A DNA stretch of 64,000 nucleotides, from assembly GCA_007026445.1 (NCBI GenBank), contig VDMD01000039.1:1-64000 (forward strand), read 5' to 3'. A model generated the notes under the pieces. That model had not been told where the DNA came from and ran no database searches. It was given only the letters and a program-made list of their open reading frames with translations. The position numbers and the translations under genes are program-made. Shown in pieces: positions 51,425-62,076 of the stretch. The first letter of the stretch is position 1. Every line of letters starts with the position of its first letter. This DNA is from Schizophyllum amplum (taxonomy: Eukaryota; Basidiomycota; Agaricomycetes; Agaricales; Schizophyllaceae).

Positions 51425-53677
51425 CGGCACTCGGCCCGCCCATCCGCCGCCCACATTGAACTTCAACACAAGACGAGGACGGGGCATCCGTACTCGCATC
51501 CTCCCCTTCCACGACACCAGTACAGAACTAAGACGCGATTCGAATGCCCGGCCTACTACCTGCCCTCCCACTTGCCGCTGGATGCGTACTCTACACGCTC
51601 CGAGGCCCGGCTGCCCGGCCTGACTCCGCCCTCGTAGAGACACGCCTGCCTCGTCTTCTGAATCTGAGGTCTCGCCGCCTCGTCCTATGAGGTCTCCCCG
51701 GCCTCGTACGTACTCTACGATCTCCCCGGCCTCGTAAGTACTCCGCGTAAGTACTCTGCGATCTGCCCTGACTCATTCCTGGCTCGCATACAAAATTAAT
51801 CAGTACCAGTGACCGCCTCAGGTTATCAATTTATCCCTGCAAAGAAGCACGTCTATGCACATCCCTTTCCTCTATATCCCTTTCCTTCACATCCCTTTCC
51901 TCCACATCCCTTTCCTCCACATCCCTCCCCTCCCTTCATCTCCCCTCCCCTCACTTCATCATCACCCCTCCCCTCACTTCATCACCCCTCCCTTGATCAC
52001 CCCTCCCTTCATCTTCCACTCACTTCATCTTCCACTCCCTTCATCTCCCACTCCCTTCATCTCCCACTCCCTTCATCCCCCCTCACTTCATCCCCCCTCA
52101 CTTCATCGCGACTGATGCGCCTCGCAGGTACTCCGACGCGCGCCGAAGCAAATGCGACGAGCTCACGCCCGCCGTTAGAACTTGGAACTACCAAGTTCAC
52201 ACGTTAGATATTACTACATACCAAGTACGTTAGAAACCGGAACTACCAAATTAACAAAAATTGGACGACGGTGACCCACCTACGGTCCACGACTCACCCA
52301 GCCGTGCACAGTTCACGACTCACCTAGCCGTGCACAGTCCACAACTCACCTAACCGTGCACAGTCCACAACTCACCTATCCACCCGTCACTTCGCGACTC
52401 ACCTACACCTAACCGTGCACAGCCCAGGACTCACACAGCCGTGCCATGCGGTCCACGACTCACCTAGCCGTGCCACATTCGGATGATGGGCGCGAGGTTG
52501 GGAGGATGGGTGCGAGAATAGGGAATCGGGCGAGATGATAGGGAATCGGGCGAGACAATGGGATGAAGGACGCGATAATGGCATCGGCAAGAGAACGGCA
52601 AGATGGGCAGGAGAACGGGAGGCGGACGAGGTGGACGAGAGGGGGACGGCAACATGGACGCAAGAGAACAGGAAGACGGATGCGAGAGATTGAAAAGATG
52701 GACGGGAGATAATTGGATGATGGACGAGAGGGGGAAAGACGATGAGGGCGGGGGAAAGACGATGAGGGCGGGGGAGGACGGCGGGAGGAGGATAGACGGC
52801 GGGAGGACGATAGACGAGGATGAGGACAACGGTGATGGATGACGACGGGGAAGACGGCGGGGGGGGGGGGGGGGGGGTGGACAACGGGAGTGTGGACAAT
52901 GGTGATGGATACGCTACAAGACGAGGACGATGACGGGCAGACGGGGACGAGGACGATGACGGGCAGACGGGGACGAGGGCGAGGACGGGCAGACAGTCCA
53001 TGGGTGAAAATCAGAAAAGAAAGTCTATCGTTCAGCGTAAGTAAAGTAGTTAAGTCTACGTCGTGAGGCTACGAAGGTCTACGTCGTGGGCTACGAAGGT
53101 CTACGTCGTGGGGCTACGAAGGTCTACATCGTGGGGCTACGAAGGTCTACGTCGTGGGCTACGAAGGTCTACTGTGGGGCTACGAAGGTCTACGTCGTGA
53201 GCCGGGTAGGACGGCATACTGCCGAGGTACAAACAGTCTAAGGTGGACGTAGAGTCTATCGCGAGAGTCTATACGTAGTCGACGACATAGTCTAGCACAG
53301 TCGACGACATAGTCTAGCGCAGTCGACGACAAAGTCTAGCGCAGTCGACGACATAGTCTAGGTGAGGTCCGAGGGATAAGTAAGTAGCAACATGGATAAA
53401 TAGATAGCTGGGCACTATATGGGCGGCGACGAGCAGCGTCAGTAACGAGGAAGTCGCTCGCCGCGTTGAGCGTCCCAGGATAAGGGTTGGATAAGTGATA
53501 GGATATGCGAGATTGTAGGGTAGGATAGGCTGTCATGGAGGCGTACGTATTGGGACGCTAGTCGTGGGGGGGAACCAGTCATGTAGATCCTAATCTGTGG
53601 GGGGCGTCAGTTAGCCGCGTTCGGCCGCGATAAGCACGAAACACGCACCATCGTGTGTCCACCTCCCCATTCGCAGC
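51425..53677. other. Repeat-filled spacer upstream of GCN1
   Basis: No gene. Arrays: cctttcctccacatccc units (51860-51930); cttcatctcccactccc units (51950-52110); cgactcacctagccgtgcac units (52275-52470); a run of 19 Gs at 52859-52877; gctacgaaggtctacgtcgt units (53060-53200), about seven copies; and gcagtcgacgacatagtcta units (53270-53360). Confidence 0.65.
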
Positions 53678-53980
53678 CTACGCAGCGAAGGCGCGCGCCG
53701 AGGGCTCGGCACGCTTGCGCATCGCACGCGCAGACGGCTGCTGGCGCTTGACAGCGCGCGCAGACGGCACCTGGCGGCGGATCGGCGTCGCGCCTATCCC
53801 TTCGTCAGCATCGATGGCGGGAAGAGGACACAGGATACACGCACTGTCCACAATGTTGCGCGGCTTCATGGGCGGCAGGCCTCGTGCGAGACGCTGCCCG
53901 TTCGTCTCGGGCAGTGGGGCGGCGCCGACGGCGGACGCGAAGACGATCGCGGCGAAGGCGAGGACGGCGGAGAGCTTCAT
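53678..53980 (-). CDS. Small secreted protein with Arg-Ala/Pro-Ser repeats
   Basis: The start Met at 53980 opens a typical signal peptide (MKLSAVLAFAAIVFASAVGA, cleavage likely near AVGAAP). The mature part begins PLPETNGQRLARGLPPMKPR and ends in three near-repeats built on PSARA (VPSARAVKRQ, QPSARAMRKR, EPSARAFAA). A 51 bp intron at 53794-53844 (gtgcgt...gatag, with a ctgac branch site) is likely: removing it joins NIVDS to ATPIRRQ and drops an odd ACILCPL segment, leaving 83 aa. Without it the frame is still open (100 aa). Similar short secreted proteins with an ARGLPP motif and dibasic sites are common in mushroom-forming fungi; their role is unknown. Dibasic repeats suggest possible Kex2 processing. 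Confidence 0.7.
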   Translation of the reverse strand: MKLSAVLAFAAIVFASAVGAAPLPETNGQRLARGLPPMKPRNIVDSACILCPLPAIDADEGIGATPIRRQVPSARAVKRQQPSARAMRKRAEPSARAFAA

Positions 53981-54475
53981 CGTTTTCCTGGGCGGCTGCG
54001 TAGGACAGGCTGGCGCGGGCAGGGAAGGATGGGGCGGCCGGTGGGGGCGCTGCGCTGGTGACGGCGGGGGACAAGCGGGGTGCACGAGGAGGCCGCAGCG
54101 CCAATCGCGGGGCGCCACCCTTTTATACGCGCTCGGGGCCGCAGCAATCAATTTATCATAAGTATCATATCACACAAAATTGTCAAATGTTTGGTCAGTG
54201 TTTGGTGATTGATCCGCCGGCGCGATCGAGATTACGATTGCCGTCATTCGTTCCCCCAAGCGTTCCCCGCCACAAACGAGCGCCACGCGTCTGCATCGTT
54301 CGACGTAGCCTCCGCCGTGCACTCAATTGCCCAGCGCGGTGGACAACTTATCGTGCTTTCCACCGGCGCCCGCGCTCCAAACCCTCCGTCACCGTTCGGT
54401 CATATCCAGCTGTGCATAGCATTCACAAAACGCCTCCACAAACAGCAGGTGGCCGCGAATCTCGGACGCGGTAAG
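53981..54475. other. Spacer between the secreted-protein gene and the DNA transposon
   Basis: Contains the promoter region of the minus-strand secreted-protein gene. No coding feature is supported; the open frame at 54209-54751 crosses the transposon edge and is not a gene. Confidence 0.5.
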
Positions 54476-54481
54476 TCTTCC
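54476..54481. repeat. Target-site duplication of the DNA transposon (tcttcc)
   Basis: Six bases directly before the left inverted repeat, found again directly after the right one at 61092-61097. Confidence 0.8.
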
Positions 54482-54514
54482 CAGGACCCCGGCTTATTGG
54501 GGGTAGGGTTACTG
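54482..54514 (+). repeat. Left terminal inverted repeat, 33 bp
   Basis: Begins caggaccccggcttattggg and ends gttactg. Pairs with 61059-61091 with three mismatches, all between positions 23 and 26. Confidence 0.85.
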
Positions 54515-54720
54515 TCCGGTGTCGGACAAAATTTGGGATTTGGCCGGTCGACGTGTCTGAGAACGACGGACAAACAGGGGGTCCGGCTCCGGAAGGGTTG
54601 TGCGACAAGTCGGACAGGCGATAGTTGGTCGCCAGCATGTCACTGCAACATGTCGGACAGATGGCTCAGTGGTCGGACTCGAGGCCCTGCGGCGTCATAT
54701 GTTCAATACTGCCTGGTGTT
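54515..54720. promoter_or_regulatory. Left subterminal repeats of the transposon
   Basis: Variants of tgtcggacaaa occur near 54519-54532, 54567-54573, 54609-54617, 54651-54659 and 54671. The right end has agtatgtcggacaaaag (60943-60959), gccggacaaaac (60989-61000) and tttgtcggacaaaa (61020-61033). Clustered subterminal motifs are typical transposase-binding sites. Confidence 0.5.
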
Positions 54721-54962
54721 AATTTTTTGTCGTCACAGTATGTTTAAGTAACAATTTTTCGTGCCCAAGGCATACGCGCGTGACGTCAGTGGCGTCGGTT
54801 GCCTTCCAACGCTGCCCCAGCGTCGCGGGATGCGTCGGCGGTGGTCTGATTTTATTCAAATTTCCGGGTCTCGCTGTTGACCGTTTCTCGTCTCTCAACT
54901 GTGCACGTCCGCCACCCCTCAGTACTAGCCTATCGACTTTTGACTTCTTCCTCACACCAGAC

Positions 54963-57900
54963 ATGTCAGACCCCATCGAGCTCACAGACTCAGAATCACC
55001 CGACGAAACTAGCCGTTTCATTCATTCTGAGTGGATCAACACAGGCAAGACGTACAAGAACGTCCCCGAGTTCGTCAGCCAAGAGAAACTCAAGCTCCTG
55101 ACGCCGCCTCGAGATGTAGAAGAGCGACTCATTCCACCACCCTCCATACCCGTCGTCGACTTCATTCAGCATCCCCTGCCCGACATCGAGAACTCTCGGC
55201 TCATGCGCGTCCATAGCGATCACGCGTTCAGCAAGCTTCCACCCAACGTCGACTTCAAAGTCCTTGAATCCCGTAGCGTACCGTGCGCAGACGATATAAG
55301 GGTTCTCGAGGACGCTCTCGGTCAGGCGTGGTTCGATGGGTGCGAGTCGTTCATAGACTGGCGCTTCGACGACGGTCATGAAAGACTGCCCTTCTGGGTC
55401 CTTCATCTCTGGCGTCGCATGACGCCTGTCATCGAAAAGCAAAAGGCATGGAAGGCTGGCATATCGTGGCTCACCAATAGGACGAAGGGTCCACACAGCT
55501 CGGACGCGTTGCTGCAGAACTCGATTAGTGAAGCACGCGCGTTACTGGAGACGCTTGGCTGGGACATCGTCAATCCGTACAACTCGGGCACGACCACGAG
55601 CGCCCTCCTCGCCACGTTTCTTGGCACGAGCTGGATGTCCGACGAGCACGTTCGCATGATGTTCGAGCACCTCTTCGACAAGGTCAAGGCCGATGAATCC
55701 CTCCGCAATAAGGTCCTCGTTGCTGGTCCTGACTTCGCCACGTTCATCATGGCTCTGGGAAAGATGGCAGCGGGCTGGCAGGAGTACCAAACTTTGCAAT
55801 TCTATGCGCGGAAGATAGCGGAGGGTGACTTCGAGCTGTTCATCTTCCCGATCCACGTCTCGGACTGCCATTGGATCACCGGTGCATACAAGCCAAAGGA
55901 AGGAATTATCACGTACGGTCTGTATCATGCCTTGACGTGCTTTCTCGCCGGTAATTCTGATACTCGAACAGGTGACTCGTTAGCGCACGAGCCTGGCATG
56001 AGGCCACCGGAGAATTTCCTCAGCAAGCTGAAGGCGTACATCGCCCGCTCGCCTATCCGGAAGCAGGTCACCATCTCGATCGACAAACTCGAGCACGGGA
56101 TGCAGGAGGACAGCTTCAGCTGCGCGATCTGCGCGGAGAACACGGCCGCTCGAGCGATCTACGGTGCAGCGGAGCCTCTGTGGACAAGCAAGAGCCGGGA
56201 CCGACTCCGCATCATACAGTTTGTCCACTTTGCTCGCGCATGCCTCGGGTTCTCGGTTAGTTCGTTGTTCGAAACTCGGTACCAAGACTGAACCTCTCTT
56301 GTCAGAACCCTAAAGACACCGTCAACCAAGACGGTGACCACGATGAGATGAATCACCTACCGATGCGACCCGACATTGTCAACCTGCTGAACAAGGCCAT
56401 GCCGGACGATTCCGATTTCGGTACCGAATCTGACAATGAGTCCTCGCATCGCGGTCGCTCGCGCTCTCGCTCCAGCCTTCGGTCTCCTTCTCATTCTTGT
56501 ACTCGCTCGCCATCACATGCCCCTTCTAGCTCCGACTCGGACTCTAATGATGGTCACGGTGGCGCACCTTCGCAGCTGTTGCGTGCCCGCTCCTCGTGCA
56601 CGTCCATCTCCCAGCCTCCTTCCACGAAGGCCTCGTCGCCGAAGCGTTCGATTTCTCCTGAGGACACCGCTTCTGGCAAGGAACCACGAAAGCGTCAGCG
56701 TGCAGCACGTAATACCGACTCGGAGGAGAGCGACGACCCGTCGAGGGCCTCCAAGCGCGAGCGAGTGGGCGGTCCCATCGGACATAGCCGGACGGCGACA
56801 AGGGAGAGGGATAATCGTGCAGCTGCACGTGCAGGGAAAGCGAAGTTGGAGGCAGGAAAACTGGAGGAGTGGCGCGACCACTGCCGATTTCGCGATCAAA
56901 ACGTACAATTTGATCCTGTGGATCCTAGAAGGGCCCGGCATTCGAACTGTGGTAGATGGACGACGGGCCGCTGGGTTTACGACCGCTCGCGTTGGGACAA
57001 ACATGTCGATACCTGCAAAAAGCGGCCCGTTAACACCCTCTTCGATGCTTGGCAGAAGCGCGCACCTGGGACAGTCAAGGCGGTCAAGCTGAAGCAAAAA
57101 CGAGCTCCGTCACCGATTGAGAAACCCTGCCCGGGTATCAAGAGCAAGAAACTCGAGACGTACCTTTCCCGGATGATGATCACCGGAGGTGGTGCACCAT
57201 CGGAAACCTCACTGGCGCGCAGGCTTTATCAGGGACGAAGCTATGCAAACCTTACCGCGGATGAGAAGAAGGATGTGCAGAGCATCCGCCTGCACCAGAG
57301 GCGATGGGTGAACGTGCACCACACGAAGCAGGTCTTCGCGACCGACTGCCACAAGACCGTGCGCTTCGTTCCCAAGGGTTCGTCCGCGGAGCCACCTATG
57401 TGCAGTAATTGCGCACAGATCTCGAAGGACAAGACCTTCAAGGCGGCGCTCGCACAGCCAGTACCGGAGAAGACGGACCGCAAGTACACGCCACGCCGCT
57501 ATCGCACGGGCATCTTTGCTGAAATCTTCGCCGACACCGCCGAGCTCTTCGAGATTTTCAGCCCTGAGGCGCAGCAGAATCCGCTACTGCAGTACACTAT
57601 CGGGAATCTAGAGGGGAGGTACAACGATGAGTTGTTCACGGGTATTGCGCACGCACTGCTCGTAATGCATTCGAAAGAGGAGCGCGGAGTTGGCATGCAG
57701 AACTTCCAATACATGCCTGCGTACGACGAGTTCATGCAGATTGTGCATGCACAGAGCCCATCGACAGCGAAGCTAATCGGAACACACCTTCCTGTACGCA
57801 GCGAGCGTTCTATGCGGTGTGTATCATTTTTTGTACATTTGCGGGTCACGGTGCTGACTTACTCCGGTGTACAGCACTAAACATGCGCGAGAACCCAAGG

Positions 57901-60799
57901 TTCCCTTCACAATCTGTTCAGCTGCGTTCTCTCGCGCTGAGAGTCAGCTCGAGGCCCTCGGGTGCAAAGGAGAACCAGTTTGCGTAGCACTCGATGACAC
58001 CAAGGTCTTCTCGCAACTCCGCGCGTTTTGGGACGCTGAGAAGGGCACCTATATCGTAGTCGGTGGGGACCAGGGCCCGCTCGCTGTGGATCTGAAGACA
58101 CTGCAACAGCTCGTTGAGAACAAGGAGATCCTGCCGTCGACAAAGGCGTGTGAGCATGCGCTGTGTTACACGAGAAAGCAATGCTTATGCATCGGCAGCT
58201 ACGCCTGGTCGTCGTGCAGGTGACAACCCATCCAAAGGCGTTCCCCATCATCCTCAACATACTTCCACTCCCCACTAAGGTCGACGCATCCTTCCTATGC
58301 GACTGGACCCGTCAGATCATCGTTGGCCTCCTAGACAAAGGAATCCAAGTCGTGTCGTACGCATGCGACGGCACCGAAGTCGAGCGCGGGGTTCAGCAGC
58401 TACTCCTTGAGAGCAGCGACAGCGGCGTACCAATCACGCACACGATATATTCTAGCCATAGCGGGACCGCTCCTGCGGTCGTGCGGACTGTATGCATACG
58501 CGGACAGCATATTGCACTCATTCAAGACTCAAAACATGCCCTCAAAACGTACCGTAACAACCTCTACACCGGCGCGCGCTGCCTGGTCATTGGCGACCAC
58601 CCGGAGCTGCTCGAGATGCTGCGCGTCATGGCCTTGGAACCGGGCTCACCGCTGATGCAACGCGACGTGTTCAACCCCGACCGCCAGGACGACAACGCGC
58701 CGCGGCGCCTCGCATCCGCGGCTACTATGGACTACATTGCCTCTAATCATCCAGAATGGGTTGGCTTGGCTGTATACCTCTTCGTCTTTGGCGAGCTGGT
58801 AGACGCGTATCAGAACCGCTCGATCCCGCACTCCGAGCGATTGAAGATGGTCCTCACCGCCCAGTTCTTCGTAGAGGCGTGGATAACCTTCCTCGACCTG
58901 TCGCAGTACCCCGTCAGGCAGTACTGCATCTCCCGCGAGGCGCTCGACATAACCCGACTCGTCGTGCAGGGGTATCTGTCGCTCTTTTACATCTATCGCG
59001 ATCAGCTGGGGGGCCGGAAGCCTCTGCTGCCCTGGATGCACGGTACGGAGACCTGCGAGCACGTATTCGGTGAAGCACGCAAGATCATAACAGACTTCAC
59101 GTACCTCGACTTCGTCTACCTTGTCCCGAAGCTCATGGCGAAGATGCGCAACACCATCCTGCACGCGCGTCTGTCATCATCGAAGGCCACTGCAAGCGGA
59201 TATAACCATACGTATTTCGACACCGAGAACCTCAATCTCGCGGCACTTCAACAATTCCCTGACGATATGGAGGTTAGCGAGATTGCGACAGCAGCGGCGA
59301 ACCAAGTTGACGACTTACTGCGCCTCGTTGGGGTCGACCCTTTGAAGCTTGAAGGTGCGAAGGGACTTGTACAGAAGAAGAACCTGCCCTCCTTGCGGGT
59401 ATGGTTCCCGAGGAGGCAGGATATGGGCGCCGGTCACATGTGGGAGTTGAGCAAGGGATGGTCCGCCGCAGAGGATGAGAGCGATGACGATGGGGCAGAC
59501 GAGTTGGAGGAGGATGATGAGGATCCGTTGAGTCAGCAACTGCAAGAAGTACTCGACCGTGAAGAGGCGTACCGTCGTGACCCAGAAAGACACCTCCGTT
59601 CGGCTACCGATGAACGCGAGATCGCACGGCTCATGCACGCCACCGTGGCTCTGACTGTGAGCGACACTATGACCATGTAAGTCAAGTATCTGTAAGCAGA
59701 CATGCAAAGTACTCACTAGAAGGCATTGCGCCCAGTAACGCTATGGTCGACGAGCCCGGGGATGATGAAGATCAAGTACTGGCTGGCCACGCGTCCTATC
59801 TTCGAGATGCGGCAAGAAATCTGCCCCCCGTCCTCACGAACGAGCGATCTCTGCCCGTCGGTCACGGTCCTTTGACAGTGGCGATGCTGGACCTGCACGT
59901 ATTGGCCGATATACGTCAACGGCACCAGACGCGGCAGGCGATGCAGGGAGTTCGCACGAGAGCCGTGCGAGCGCAGGAGTCTGCAGAGCAAAGTGCTCGC
60001 CGGCAGCTACTGCAGCGCTTCAACGCGGTGCTAAACGCGGGGCAAGAGCAGAGGACTGGGACCGGGATGGTACGAAAAGCGCATTACACGACGGCGGGCA
60101 AAGATCAAGAGGCGACGGGGAACGCGGCTAATGCGGCGGCTGTCTCGAAGCAGACGGCCAGTCAGGTGATTTGCACACGTTCGACTCGCGACGGTAGCGT
60201 TTCTGACTGACGGTATTGGCACAGGCTCTTGCACGACGGCGTACCATCATGGCCTCTTGCGGGCTACCCGCGTTTTTGGGAGATGCTCGTATAACTACGA
60301 TTCGCCCACTCACTCCTGGTGACATGGTCTTTGTCTGTGCACCCGACAACAACAGCATCTTGATCGGCCAAGGTATGTCGTTCTGTATCTCATAAATGGA
60401 CATATTCTGACGAGGATGGAAGTCTTGACTATGTATCAGAAGGGCGGTGGGAAGGCTGGCCGACACGGGCTCATCACGTCGACGCCCAATGTTGCCGCCG
60501 TCTCCTATGCAGCTCTTCGGGTATTCACTTTTGTGCGCGATACGACATTCTCGGCGGTGCTTCCCAGAACGACATTCTTGGGGAATGTAGCACATCTCCA
60601 CATTCCTTCGATGAACCTGCTCTCTGTGCTGCAACGACCGGTACATTTTACCGAAGACGGACGTGCCTTGACCATCGCCGAGCAAGATATGGCGACATTC
60701 GGGGAACTGCGTAGCGGGACGACCATTAGCAGGCTTGTGGATGCCCATAAACGGTTTAGGAAGCGTGCGCAGGCAGAGGTTGAGGAGGTAGAAGAGTAG
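54963..60799 (+). CDS. Ulp1-like protease/RNase H-like transposase fusion (about 1,835 aa, one apparent 1-base frameshift)
   Basis: Exons 54963-55917, 55972-56256, 56307-57816, 57875-59676, 59736-60165, 60225-60372 and 60423-60799. The N-terminal third is a C48/Ulp1 protease with His303 (DCHW), Asp320 (TYGDSL, formed across intron 1), Gln363 and Cys369 (MQEDSFSCA). A Ser/Arg-rich basic linker and a CGRW...HVDTC zinc-finger-like motif follow. The transposase part has ALDDTK (about 957), YACDGTE (about 1082), QDSKHALKTYRN (about 1135) and GTETCEHVFGEAR (about 1312). An acidic stretch and a C-terminal domain (DMVFVCAPDNNSILIGQ, KGGGKAGRHGLITS) end it. Near 58155 the frame changes from STKACEHAL to LHEKAMLMHRQLRL with no usable intron; the total is one base short of a whole number of codons, so a single-base loss is likely. 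The copy may be inactive. Confidence 0.8.
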
Positions 60800-61058
60800 G
60801 CTGTGTTTGTATCTCATATACGAGGGCTGCAGCTTTCTTTCGCGCGTCTATCCACTTTCTCTGCCTTATACCCGTCGTAGGAGCCTTATACAATATTTTG
60901 GCGATTTCTGGGATTTTATTGGCATTTTTATGGGGTTTCTGCAGTATGTCGGACAAAAGTGCGCCACCGCCCGGGATGTGTCCGGAGAAGCCGGACAAAA
61001 CAGCCTCAAAACGGCGATTTTTGTCGGACAAAAAAATGGCCAATCGGGCCCTCAGCCG

Positions 61059-61091
61059 CAGTAACATTCCCCCCAATAAGCCGGGGTCCTG
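61059..61091 (-). repeat. Right terminal inverted repeat, 33 bp
   Basis: Reverse complement of the left repeat at 30 of 33 positions; ends ccggggtcctg, followed by the duplicated tcttcc. Confidence 0.85.
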
Positions 61092-61118
61092 TCTTCCCCG
61101 ACGCAACCGTCTACACGA

Positions 61119-61448
61119 TCACAACCCCGATCGTCGTCCGCCTTCAAGAAGCTTCCGCGCGGACCAAATGCCTCCGTCCACCCCAGAAGCGTCGTCTACG
61201 CGCCGAAGCGTACGTTCGAAAGCACGGCTGCTTGCAGGATTCTGCGCTCCTTTGCAACACCGCTGACGCGTTTCGCAGCTTGGGCAATACCGCGGGGCTC
61301 CACTCGGATGTGGCTGATACACTTGGCACCGCTTGCCGTTCTTGTATCTTTGGAGGATCACGCATTGAGGCATCCGTACGCGGCAACACTCGAAGTAATC
61401 TCCCGTGCAATACTCCCCACGCGCTGAGAGGTGAGTGATTCCAGCCAT
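61119..61448 (-). CDS. Possible Cys-rich protein next to the transposon (109 aa)
   Basis: A minus-strand frame starting MAGITHLSARGEYCTGDYFE and containing about a dozen cysteines (FECCRVRMPQC, GKRCQVYQP, YCPSCETRQRCC). The cysteine spacing could suit a zinc-binding or disulfide-rich fold, but plus-strand frames are also open here and no family was recognised. A start inside a larger spliced gene is equally possible. It ends only 22 bp from the transposon's target duplication. Confidence 0.3.
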   Translation of the reverse strand: MAGITHLSARGEYCTGDYFECCRVRMPQCVILQRYKNGKRCQVYQPHPSGAPRYCPSCETRQRCCKGAQNPASSRAFERTLRRVDDASGVDGGIWSARKLLEGGRRSGL

Positions 61449-62076
61449 CGTACTGTACGCGTAGCTGCTGTTTGTATAGCGTAGCCCAATATCATATTGC
61501 TCTCTCGTACAACTAGTGTGGCGCCGATGTACGATGGTTCAGGCGGTCGTCTTCACTCTTCCCCGATTCCTTTCCTTGCACATTCGTTCCGCGCTGTGCC
61601 CTTCTTTTCGTACAACGCCCTCGAACGCGCACCCTCTCGATCTACTTACTCCCATCCATCCCGTTCCAGCCCCTCCTTGACGTACTACTCTCAGGACTTC
61701 AAATCGTCTTGTCTCCCGCCGTCGACGTGTTCCTCAGTTTGTGACTTAATTCCACGGTCGCTTCTCACTCGATGTTTATCCTGCTGCTTTTTACATAACT
61801 CACTCACGAGCCACACTTCCCCTGCCAGTCGTGTGCTCATCATGCACTTGCGTGGATGACTTCTATTTTCGCATGCATACAGGTCACTTATTGATCTCCC
61901 CATGATTGCTCCGCTGCGTATCTTCTCCTATACAGCCGCTCGTACGCCGCCGATCCGTGATCGGCGCCGCCGCTTGATTTTACGCTTACGTTCCACTGTG
62001 ATCTCGGACGAGTACTTAAGGTAGGCGAAGTCGTTGCCCCTCGCTCTCCTGACTCATGTGTGCAGGCTCTGGAGCA
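61449..62076. other. Spacer upstream of the MYND gene
   Basis: No convincing gene. A ctgactcatgtgtgcag just before 62069 looks like an intron 3' end, but no upstream exon could be joined in frame. Confidence 0.4.

Larger units (their letters stand above)
54482..61091 (+). mobile_element. DNA transposon with Ulp1-protease/transposase fusion, 6,610 bp
   Basis: Bounded by 33 bp terminal inverted repeats (54482-54514 and 61059-61091) that agree at 30 positions, the outer 22 exactly, and start CAGGACCCCGG. The flanks carry the 6 bp duplication tcttcc. One long gene (54963-60799) fills most of the element. The subterminal regions contain many copies of a tcggacaaa-type motif. I could not place it in a named superfamily. 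A protease fused to the transposase recalls Zisupton-type elements, but the YDIACQ-like motif of that group is absent. The D...H..K..RN block is closer in style to P-element/THAP9 transposases. Confidence 0.85.

Noticed and set aside
50783..51643. 286-codon minus-strand frame at the GCN1 5' end
   Set aside because: It overlaps the conserved GCN1 frame in another phase and is Arg/Ser/Pro-rich; only its upstream end may coincide with leader or intron sequence.
54963..60799. Assignment to the Kyakuja-Dileera-Zisupton transposases
   Set aside because: The YDIACQ-like block I associate with that group was not found; only the attached protease is reminiscent of Zisupton.
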